Below are positions 32,282 through 40,500 of a DNA stretch of 64,000 nt, one piece after another. Every line of letters starts with the position of its first letter. Position 1 is the first letter of the stretch. This DNA comes from CALVLD01 sp964467585 (GTDB lineage: Bacteria > Bacillota > Clostridia > Christensenellales > CAG-138). Made by a program: the position numbers and the translations under genes. A model generated the notes under the pieces. The model ran no database searches and had not been told where the DNA came from. It was given only the letters and a program-made list of their open reading frames with translations. The DNA lies in the NCBI GenBank assembly GCA_964467585.1, contig CAYXRF010000003.1:1-64000 (forward strand). Direction: 5' to 3'.

Positions 32282-32358
32282 TGGTGGGAATGGAGGGGCT
32301 CGAACCCCCGACCTCTTCGATGTGAACGAAGCGCTCTAACCAACTGTGCTACATTCCC
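32282..32358 (-). tRNA. tRNA-Val (anticodon CAC)
   Basis: Full cloverleaf: 7-bp acceptor GGGAATG/CATTCCC, D-arm with AGTTGGTTAGAGC, anticodon stem CTTCG/CGAAG with loop TTCACAT (anticodon CAC, reading GTG), T-arm with TTCGAGC, discriminator A and an encoded CCA. Confidence 0.96.
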
Positions 32359-32449
32359 GCACAACGGTGGTATTATACACCATCATCATTGCAAATGCAA
32401 TAGCCCAATCAGAAAATATGCGAAGCCGCGGCGCACGGCTTTAGCGCGC

Positions 32450-33010
32450 TTACTCCAGCGCGTCCCTTACGGCACTTTTTAGCATGGTAAGATATCTTTC
32501 CGCATCGCCTTGAGGATCTGTGCCGATTATCATTGATGAGCCGTAAACAAGTGAGCGGACGGAAAAAATCACCTTGCGCACATCTTCACGCCCAAGCCTT
32601 CTGTCATGCGCAAAGCGCACAAAAAGACGTTTTATCGGTGTGGAGGGCCATGCGGCGGCGACAGTCGCGCTGCTGTCAAGACCCATGTCCTTTAGCGTGA
32701 GCATAGCACGAAAAGGTGGATTTTCGGAAAGAAAGCGCACATAATCAACCGCCGCAACGGTTATCATGTCGGCGGCCGAGCCATTGCGCGACAGCAGCGG
32801 AATAAGCCTGTCGTGCCATTTATCGTTTATGTATAACAGCATTTCGCTGAACAGCTCCTGCTTGTCGGCAAAATGCTTATACGGCGCAGCGCACGAAATG
32901 CCGCACGCGGCGGCGACACGGCGCAGCGAAAACCCCTGCGCCCCATAGCTGCGAACCTCGTCCATCGAAGCAAGTATGATCCTCTCACGGGTGGAAATTA
33001 CGTCTGCCAC
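32450..33010 (-). CDS. TetR-family transcriptional regulator
   Basis: About 186 aa. N-terminal TetR helix-turn-helix: RERIILASMDEVRSYGAQGF, then RRVAAACGISCAAPYKHFADK as recognition helix. The C-terminal ligand domain is not assignable. The start is uncertain: GTG at 33010 fits a GAGAGG site nine bases upstream, while TTG at 33031 gives a longer form. It is transcribed away from the Crp/Fnr gene, and the intergenic region holds that gene's promoter. Its target is unknown. Confidence 0.88.
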   Translation of the reverse strand: MADVISTRERIILASMDEVRSYGAQGFSLRRVAAACGISCAAPYKHFADKQELFSEMLLYINDKWHDRLIPLLSRNGSAADMITVAAVDYVRFLSENPPFRAMLTLKDMGLDSSATVAAAWPSTPIKRLFVRFAHDRRLGREDVRKVIFSVRSLVYGSSMIIGTDPQGDAERYLTMLKSAVRDALE

Positions 33011-33108
33011 GTCCACAAACCTCTCAAACAATTATTCTTTTTTGATTATAACACAGCATCGCTGTATTTGCATCCACAAATTCAAACAAGTATATTTATC
33101 TCAGCCTG

Positions 33109-33137
33109 TTGACAATGTATAGACTGTCTCATATAAT
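33109..33137 (+). promoter_or_regulatory. Promoter of the Crp/Fnr-ABC uptake unit
   Basis: Perfect TTGACA, 17-bp spacer, perfect TATAAT. The spacer contains AGAC-T-GTCT (33121-33129). Confidence 0.9.
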
Positions 33138-33142
33138 ACATC

Positions 33143-33158
33143 TGTCTTATTTAAGACA
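33143..33158 (+). promoter_or_regulatory. Operator candidate at the Crp/Fnr gene start site
   Basis: Inverted repeat TGTCTTA-TT-TAAGACA at the expected transcription start. Crp/Fnr regulators bind 16-22-bp dyads, so autoregulation is likely. The shared GTCT half-site also appears in the promoter spacer. Confidence 0.65.
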
Positions 33159-33179
33159 ATTAATTAAGGAGATGCTCCT

Positions 33180-33830
33180 ATGGCGATGCTTTCAGACGAG
33201 CAATTCGGTGTTTTGTGCGGATGCGGGATTTTCACCGATGCGGATGAGGACGTTATCCGACGTTCCGTCGCTTCGGAGGATGTTTATTTGCACAGCTTTG
33301 TTTCGGGCGATGTTGTTATGTCCCCCTCGGACGGAGAGCATATGCTTGGCGTTATGCTTTGCGGCACTGCACAGGTTACAAAGCAGGCGCGGGGCGGCGT
33401 GGTGGTAATGAGCGTGCTTGGCGCGGGCAGTGCGTTTGGCGCGGCAACTCTTTTTGCCAACGGCTGTGCCCTCACGCGGGTTGCGGCAAAAAGTGCCGTT
33501 ACCGCCGTGATTTTTTCAGAGGCTGCTTTTACAAGGCTTATGCGTGAAAGCTTTGACGTCACTTGTGGCTACTGTCGCTATCTTACCGAGCGCATACGTT
33601 TTTTGACCAATCGGGTGGAATGTATGGCGGGCGGAACCGTTGCCGACAAGCTTATGAGCTATTTTGAAAAAAACGCTGTGGAAGGCGTTGTGCGTCTTCA
33701 ATACGGCATGGATTCGCTTGCAAAGGCGGTGTCTGTAAGCCGCGCCTCGCTATATCGTGCTTTGGGTGAGCTTGAGGCGGCGGGCATGGTGACGCGCAAC
33801 GGGCGTGAAATTAAAATTATCGGATACTGA
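33180..33830 (+). CDS. Crp/Fnr-family transcriptional regulator
   Basis: 216 aa. Cyclic-nucleotide-binding-type beta roll (about 20-120, with HMLGVMLCGTAQVTKQ and GSAFGAATLF), long dimer helix, and a C-terminal winged helix with recognition SLAKAVSVSRASLYRALGEL. No N-terminal Cys cluster for an FeS centre like FNR. AAGGAG precedes the ATG. The three downstream genes encode an ABC importer, so it probably senses the nutrient state served by that transporter; the effector is unknown. Confidence 0.93.
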   Translation: MAMLSDEQFGVLCGCGIFTDADEDVIRRSVASEDVYLHSFVSGDVVMSPSDGEHMLGVMLCGTAQVTKQARGGVVVMSVLGAGSAFGAATLFANGCALTRVAAKSAVTAVIFSEAAFTRLMRESFDVTCGYCRYLTERIRFLTNRVECMAGGTVADKLMSYFEKNAVEGVVRLQYGMDSLAKAVSVSRASLYRALGELEAAGMVTRNGREIKIIGY

Positions 33831-33889
33831 TTGCGAATGATGCGGAGCGTTCCGCTTTACAATAAAACAATATAAGAAGGAGTATTATT

Positions 33890-34843
33890 ATGAAAAAGCT
33901 GATTTCCCTTATTATGATTGCCGCGCTTGCGATTTGTGTGCTTGCGGGCTGCGCAAAAAACACGGGTGACGAAACCGTCATCAACATTGCCGCACTCAAG
34001 GGCCCTACCGGTATGGGTATCGCGCCGTTAACAGACAAAACGGCATATCCCCACTATAACATTTCAATTGAGAGCGCACCCGACGTGGTGACCTCCGCAT
34101 TTATCGCGGGCGATATCGATGTTGCCGCCGTCCCCATAAACGTGGCGTCCGTGCTTTACAACAAGCTGGAGGGCGATGTTGTGATGCTTGGCGTTACTAC
34201 GCTTGGCGTTCTGTATGTGCTTGAGGCGGGAGACACGGTTCAGACAATTTCCGATCTTTCGGGCAAAACGCTGTATGCCACGGGTCAGGGCAGCACTCCC
34301 GAATACATAATCAACTATCTGCTTGAGCAGAACGGGCTTACTGATTCCGTATCCATTGAATACACTGCGGAGCATTCGGAGCTTGCCTCGCTGCTTGCTT
34401 CCGGTGAAGTAACCCTGGGTATGCTTCCCGAGCCCAATGTCACTGCCACTCTTGCCAAAAACAGCAGTCTGCGCGTTGCGCTTGATCTCACGGAGGAGTG
34501 GAACAAGGTTTGCGACACTCAGCTTGTTCAGGGCTGCCTTATCGCAAGGGAAAGCTTTGTAACGGAGCACAAGGACGCCATCAACACGCTTATTTCCGAT
34601 TATGAGGTTGCAACAAAGCTTGTTAATTCAAAGCATGACGTTGCGGCTCAGCTTATTGTTGACAACGGTATACTTGCCGACGTTATTCTTGCTTCAAACG
34701 CCATTTCAAGATGCAACATTGTTTTTCTTGCATCCTCCGAAATGAAGGCGGCTGCCGCAGGCATGTTTGAAGTGCTGTTTGCTTCCAACCCAAAGAGTAT
34801 CGGCGGCGCGCTTCCCGCGGACGACCTTTACTACATGGGTTAA
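33890..34843 (+). CDS. ABC transporter substrate-binding lipoprotein (nitrate/sulfonate/taurine-type)
   Basis: 317 aa. Lipoprotein signal MKKLISLIMIAALAICVLAG with Cys in LAGC. Two-lobed binding protein of the SsuA/ThiY/NrtA superfamily: LKGPTGMGIAPL at the front, AGDIDVAAVPINVASVLYN as lobe switch, and TLGMLPEPNVTATL. The ligand cannot be told from sequence: sulfonates, a pyrimidine precursor or another small anion are possible. AGAAGGAG supports the start. Followed closely by its permease and ATPase. Confidence 0.92.
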   Translation: MKKLISLIMIAALAICVLAGCAKNTGDETVINIAALKGPTGMGIAPLTDKTAYPHYNISIESAPDVVTSAFIAGDIDVAAVPINVASVLYNKLEGDVVMLGVTTLGVLYVLEAGDTVQTISDLSGKTLYATGQGSTPEYIINYLLEQNGLTDSVSIEYTAEHSELASLLASGEVTLGMLPEPNVTATLAKNSSLRVALDLTEEWNKVCDTQLVQGCLIARESFVTEHKDAINTLISDYEVATKLVNSKHDVAAQLIVDNGILADVILASNAISRCNIVFLASSEMKAAAAGMFEVLFASNPKSIGGALPADDLYYMG

Positions 34844-34856
34844 TGCTGATACCTTA

Positions 34857-35606
34857 ATGAGCGACAGGCTTAAAAAAATAGCAAAGCGAATACTTATCGC
34901 CGTCATATGGCTTGCTGTTTGGCAGGCGGCGGCGTGGGCGGTGGGGAGCGACCTGTTGCTCCCCTCCCCCCTTGTTACGTTTAAGGCGCTTGTTTCGCTT
35001 GGCGGTACGGCGGACTTTTGGAAAAGTCTCGGCGCGACGCTTTTGCGAATAGTCATGGGCTTTGTTTTGGGCATTGTTACGGGCACTCTGCTGGGCGTTG
35101 TGTCCTCCGCAAGCCGTTTTGCGGATGAGCTGCTCTCACCCCTTCGCTCGATTGTAAAGGCAACCCCTGTCACTTCCTTCATAATACTTGTGCTGCTTTA
35201 TCTGTCGTCCGCGCTTACGCCGATGTTCATAGCTTTTTTGATGGTGATGCCTATCGCGTGGACAAATGTTCTTACCGGTATCCGCTCTACGGACAAAGAT
35301 CTGCTTGAGATGGCGCGTGTGTTCGGATTTTCAAAATCAAAGCTTGTAACACGCGTATATGCGCCGTCCGTGCTTCCGCATTTTATTTCCGCCTGCACAA
35401 CAGGGCTTGGATTTGCGTGGAAGGCGGGCGTCACAGCGGAGGTAATAGCACATCCTCAGTTTGGCGTTGGCAGGGCGATATACGAAAGCAAGCTTTATCT
35501 TGAAACAGGTGAGCTTTTTGCATGGACGGCCGCAGTAGTAATATTGAGCTTTGCGCTTGAAAAGCTTATGGTTGTTCTTTTGGGGAGGGTCGTCCGATGG
35601 AAATAG
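34857..35606 (+). CDS. ABC transporter permease (SsuC/TauC-type)
   Basis: 249 aa from the ATG at 34857, with no strong ribosome-binding site, 13 bp after the binding protein, so likely coupled. About six membrane helices. The cytoplasmic coupling loop is DLLEMARVFGFSKSKLVTRVYAPSVLPH, read in parts as the EAA motif. Overlaps the ATPase start by 10 bp. Confidence 0.92.
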   Translation: MSDRLKKIAKRILIAVIWLAVWQAAAWAVGSDLLLPSPLVTFKALVSLGGTADFWKSLGATLLRIVMGFVLGIVTGTLLGVVSSASRFADELLSPLRSIVKATPVTSFIILVLLYLSSALTPMFIAFLMVMPIAWTNVLTGIRSTDKDLLEMARVFGFSKSKLVTRVYAPSVLPHFISACTTGLGFAWKAGVTAEVIAHPQFGVGRAIYESKLYLETGELFAWTAAVVILSFALEKLMVVLLGRVVRWK

Positions 35607-36163
35607 AAAACGTTTCGTTTGAATATGAGTGCGGCAAGCCGATTATAAGCAATTTTTCGCTTTGCTTGCCATTGGGCGCACGCGTTGCGCTGATGGGTGA
35701 AAGCGGGCGCGGCAAAACCACGCTTGTGAGGCTTATGCTTGGGCTTATTCGCCCCACCGAAGGCAAAATTGAATATGACGAGGGTGAAAAGCTCTCCGTT
35801 GTTTTTCAGGAGGACAGACTTTTGCCTTGGGTCAACGCGCTTCAAAACGTTGCCGTTGTTTCAAACGTTGACGCCGCGGCCGCGGCGCTTGACGAAATGG
35901 AGCTTGCAGGCGCGGCAAATATGCTGCCCGGTGAGCTTTCCGGCGGTATGCAGCGGCGTGTTGCAATCGCGCGCGCGCTTGCCTTTGGCGGTAACGTTCT
36001 TCTTCTTGACGAACCGTTCAAGGGGCTTGACGACGAGCTTAAGCGGCGTGTCGCCTCCGTAATTGACAGCTATGCCGTTAAAAACGGTGCTTCGATTGTT
36101 TTGGTGACTCACGATGCAAACGACGCTTGTATTTGCGGCTGCACCCAAACCATACGGATGTAA
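35597..36163 (+). CDS. ABC transporter ATPase, compact
   Basis: 188 aa, short for this class (often 240-260). All core motifs are present: Walker A GESGRGKTT, Q-loop VVFQEDRLLPW, signature LSGGMQRR, Walker B VLLLDEPFKGLD and H-loop LVTHDAND. The chain ends soon after the H-loop, with no C-terminal extension. It starts inside the permease gene and completes the importer. Confidence 0.93.
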   Translation: MEIENVSFEYECGKPIISNFSLCLPLGARVALMGESGRGKTTLVRLMLGLIRPTEGKIEYDEGEKLSVVFQEDRLLPWVNALQNVAVVSNVDAAAAALDEMELAGAANMLPGELSGGMQRRVAIARALAFGGNVLLLDEPFKGLDDELKRRVASVIDSYAVKNGASIVLVTHDANDACICGCTQTIRM

Positions 36164-36201
36164 TTCTCGGCAAACATTTTGTTAACATGTTATTAAAGCC
36201 A

Positions 36202-36229
36202 TTGCCAAGCAAGCAATAATGCATATAAT
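36202..36229 (+). promoter_or_regulatory. Promoter of the transglutaminase-like lipoprotein gene
   Basis: TTGCCA, 16-bp spacer, perfect TATAAT. Confidence 0.65.
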
Positions 36230-36274
36230 TGATTACAACGTCTCTGTTAATAAAAGCGGGAGGTTGTATGTTTT

Positions 36275-37429
36275 ATGTGTATTAAAAAATTTGCTGTAAG
36301 CGTGCTTTGCGTGTCGCTTGCCGCTGCGGTGCTGTGCGGATGCGGTCAAGCTGTTAACCCTGCGGTTGACGCCTCGCCCACGGCTGCCCCGTATTGCACA
36401 TTTACTCCGCTTATGTCGCCCACGGCTGCTCCGACTTTTACGCCATCCCCATCCCCCTCTGTCTCCCCCGTCCCCACGGCCGAGGCAACTGCCGTTGCCG
36501 TTTGGGAGCCGTATGACTTTGCGCTTGATTATCATCGCGCCGCCGCGTTGCTTGTTTCCGCTGTGGGCGAATGCGCCGTCTCCGACGCACGCGCCGTTAT
36601 CGACGCCTTCCTTTGCGGCAAAACAAGCGTTGTGCTTAATCCCGATGCGCCTGCGGACAAATATCTGCTTAGGCTTGATTGGGCGCTTCAGTCAATGTGT
36701 CCTCCTTTTATCGCATTCACATCATATCGAATTAATCAGTCATATGACGAAGCCTCCGCTTCGCTGAGCTGGGAATACACGGTTGACGCTGATACGCTTG
36801 CGGATAAGCTTGAAGCCTTCAGCGCCGCCATTGACGACTATATGAGCGTGCTTCGCAATGGTGACGGCGATATTATGCGTGCCATGCTGCTTTATCACTC
36901 CTTTACGGTTGACGCAGTATACGACTCATACATAGGTGAGCTGCCCAATTATATCGACACGCCCGAAAATAATCTGCGAATATCCGGTTACAGTGCGCTT
37001 ATCAACCACAGCGGGATATGCCTTTCGTATGCTTACGGACTGTCCTTTCTTTTTGCACAGGCCGATATTGATTGCGTGCCCGTTAAAAGCACCGGCGCAC
37101 CGGCGGGCGACCACGCTTGGACGCTTGTTCGCTTTGGCGGCGTATACTCCTATTGCGACGCCACATGGGATATGGGAGGGTCGTTCAGATACTTTGGCAG
37201 CTCCGCCTCCGAAAGGGCAAGGCCCGAATACGGCGGATTCCCTCTCAGCAGCGTTCATCTGATTTACGATGTTGTTACAGACGTCTATGCGGTTAAGGAA
37301 ACCCGCTTTGTGCGTCTTCATGAGTATTATGAAAACGCTGAGGATTTGATTGTTGACCGTAACGCCCACACCGTTACCATTGTGTATGATAGCTATTATG
37401 TGATAATTGATTGCTCCGAGGCGGATTAG
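36275..37429 (+). CDS. Lipoprotein with transglutaminase-like domain
   Basis: 384 aa. Lipobox AVLCGCGQ, then a long Thr/Pro/Ser/Ala linker (about 30-75) typical of wall-spanning spacers. The C-terminal half is a transglutaminase/protease-like fold with the catalytic triad order Cys (HSGICLSYAYG), His (GDHAWTLVRF) and Asp (YCDATWDMGG). Such proteins may be peptidases or cross-linkers of wall or surface proteins; which is unknown. GGGAGG lies upstream of the ATG. Convergent with the subtilase-dockerin gene, with a strong hairpin between. Confidence 0.88.
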   Translation: MCIKKFAVSVLCVSLAAAVLCGCGQAVNPAVDASPTAAPYCTFTPLMSPTAAPTFTPSPSPSVSPVPTAEATAVAVWEPYDFALDYHRAAALLVSAVGECAVSDARAVIDAFLCGKTSVVLNPDAPADKYLLRLDWALQSMCPPFIAFTSYRINQSYDEASASLSWEYTVDADTLADKLEAFSAAIDDYMSVLRNGDGDIMRAMLLYHSFTVDAVYDSYIGELPNYIDTPENNLRISGYSALINHSGICLSYAYGLSFLFAQADIDCVPVKSTGAPAGDHAWTLVRFGGVYSYCDATWDMGGSFRYFGSSASERARPEYGGFPLSSVHLIYDVVTDVYAVKETRFVRLHEYYENAEDLIVDRNAHTVTIVYDSYYVIIDCSEAD

Positions 37430-37479
37430 CGCACGGTACTTTTTTGCCTTTTATTAAGAAGCTGATTTGTTGTAAGACC

Positions 37480-37520
37480 ACAATCGCCCGCCTGAGGATA
37501 TTGCTCAAGCGGGCGATTGT
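37480..37520. terminator. Strong hairpin between convergent genes
   Basis: ACAATCGCCCGC/GCGGGCGATTGT, 12 perfect pairs, plus inner TGAG/CTCA. T-runs are weak on both strands, but position between converging stops suits a shared terminator. Confidence 0.7.
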
Positions 37521-37579
37521 GTTATCGAAAGCCTTTTTCGATGAGGTTTTTCGGACTGTTAAACAGCCTTTGGCACGCC

Positions 37580-40500
37580 TTATGAGGCGAATATCATAGC
37601 ATACAGAGCTGAAACGTCGCTTAGGGTGATGCTGCCATCCTGGTTGACGTCCGCATTGAGCGTCCCCTGCTCGGAAAGGTGAACCGTGTCGCTTGTGATC
37701 GCTCTGAAAAGCGCGGTGACGTCGCCAAACGTGATAACGCCATCGCAGTTAACATCGCCAAGCAGTATGGTTGTCGTCTGCTCGTACACGGCGTATATGC
37801 TTGTGTCGGCGGTGATGTTGGTGTATTCTCCGTTCCATCCCGTGAAGGTATAGCCCGTTACAGCGGGCGCGGTGGGAGCAGTCGNNNNNNNNNNNNNNNN
37901 NNNNNNNNNNNNNNNNNNNNNNNNNNNNNNNNNNNNNNNNNNNNNNNNNNNNNNNNNNNNNNNNNNNNNNNNNNNNNNNNNNNNAACCGTCTGGGTGGAA
38001 AGCACAGCGTTGTTGTAGCCATAGAATGTAACGGTGTAGGTGTTGATTGTGTAAATCGCATAAACGCTTGTGTTTGCGGTTATGTTAGTGTATGCGCCGT
38101 TCCATCCCGTGAAGGTATAGCCCGTTACAGCGGGCGCGGTGGGAGCAGTCGCGCTGCCGCCATAGTTAACCGTCTGGGTGGAAAGCACAGCGTTGTTGTA
38201 GCCATAGAATGTAACGGTGTAGCTGAGGATTGAATATGTAGCGGTGATTGTGACGTCCGCCGTGACGTTTGTGTAGCTGCCGCTCCAGCCCGTGAATGTG
38301 TAGCCCGTGCGTGTGGGATCAGCCGGCGCGGTCGCGCTGCCGCCTGCGTCAACCTCCTGTGTGGAAAGGACTGTGCCGTCCCAATCAACGAACGTAACCG
38401 TATAGGTATCGTCCTCAATAACGGTGCCGGTTACCTTCTTGTAAAGCTGAAGGGTGCTGCCGGTTGCCGCGGAGGACGGGCCGCTGAAGAAGTTGGAATA
38501 GCTGCCAACCGTTGCTGTGTAGGTGATATACTTGCTGACGGAGGAGCTTGCGTAATAGCTGAGACGGTTGTTTGCTGCGCTCCACTGCCAATTGGTTGCG
38601 GAGGTAGTGCCTGATGCGGGATACAGGTCGGTGTAGGTTGTGCTTGTGTAAACACGCAGATAGTAGCTGCTGTCGTATGCGCTTTGGATATAGTAGTAGC
38701 TTCCGTTTGCAACAAACTTCCACTCGGCGTTTGCAATTGTTGCGGCGGAATAGGCTGAGGTATCAACACCCGTAACATTTGTGCCGTCGGTAACAGCCTT
38801 TACGCCATAGGCATAATAGTTGCTGCTGGACGAGTAGTAGTAGTTATTTGAGGATATGGGGTTGGGATTGTAATTCATCAGCAGATATACGTTGCTGCCG
38901 CTGACATAGCCGATAAGGTACTCAACTCCTGTTTCAATTGCGGAGGTGGGTTCATAACGGGTGTATGTATAGCCGTTCTTTACCGATATGGTGGAGGTTG
39001 CGGTATATACTGCGCCCGTGTCCTTGTCGGTGGCGGTCGCTGTTATAACAGTTGTTCCCTTGGCAACGGAGGTTACCGTTGCGCCGCTCTTTGTGCCGAC
39101 GACTGTTGCGGCGGCAGTGTTGGAGCTTGACCATACAACTTCAAAGTTGTTGGCTTCCGCGGGAGTTTTTTCAAGAGTGAGCGCAACCGTTTGGTTGAGC
39201 AGCATCTCTGCGGAAGCGGGTGTTACGGCGACGCCCTCAAGCGACACCGGCTCAATTGAACCGCCCTCGCCCGTGAGGGTAAGCACGGCGGAGGTGTTGT
39301 GACCATAGTCGCCAACCTTAACGTATACGGTGCTGTAACTGCCGATTGAAAGCTGCAGGTCGGTGTATGCGCCGCGTGTCGTCTCGGCAATTGCCTGTTC
39401 TGTTATCAATGTTGTGCAGGAGGAATTGGAGTATACGCCTATCCACGCGGCATAATGCTCGTCAAACACACGCACTGTGAGAGTGCCGTTGTCAACATTC
39501 CAGTAGGTTACCTGCGGGGCGGTGTTGTCTATCGTGACGGGAAGGACAATCTCACAGCACTCGTTCTGCTCCGCTGTGAAATCATCGTTGTCAAGGTAGG
39601 CGTACATCTTGAACACAACGGTAGTACCCTCCGCAACGTCGGTTGGCGCCCAGCTTGAAAAATCCATCCAAGCCGAAGCAAGATAGTAGGACGTGCCGGA
39701 GTATTTCCATGATTTGGGCATATAGGGGACTGCCTCGTTGTAGTAAACGGTGGAAGGATCCGCCTCGTTATATATGGTTATGCCGCACTCGCCCGCATTC
39801 CTCAGCAGCACGAGCTGAACCTTGTCAATCTTGTCGTAATATGTATCGCTGTTGGGCGAAAGCGTACAGCGATCCGCAAGCCAGTCTGTGCTGGTGATGT
39901 AGGGGTTTGCGCCCATCAGCAGATAGCTTGTGCCGCTTGTGACGGAGCCGACTATCGTCTCGTTGATGGATGACCAGTTTGTGTTGCCCTTTATCTCATC
40001 AATAAATGTGTAGCGGTCGATAACGGAAGCATAGTTCCAGTTGCCATAGAAGCCAAGGTAAGGAACCACAAGGTCTACCGTGCCGTCAAGCACAATAAAG
40101 CCCTCAATATAAGCGCCGCTGGGGAAATAGGTGTTGAGCTGCGTCTTGAGAGAGCTTGAAAGGGTGACGGTTACTGTGTAGCTGACCGTGCTGTTTGCGG
40201 GAACAGTGACCGTGCCGTTATGGCTGAGGGTGCAGGAGCTTGTGATGTTCCACGCGGAGCCCGCCATTGCGTATGTGGTTTGGGAATTGACCGTTTTGGA
40301 GCTGTATTGCTCTGTAAGAACATACGGAGTAACCGTGTATGTCAGCGCGGAGCTGCCAAAGTTGACAATGTTGAACGTGAGGGTATATACGCCCGTCTTG
40401 TCCTTATCGTCCCCAATCTCAAGCTTTGGACGGTCGCAGCCGTCAACGGTGATGTAAGCCTTTGTGGTTATCGCCTTTTGCAGGTCGATAACGCCCGCGC

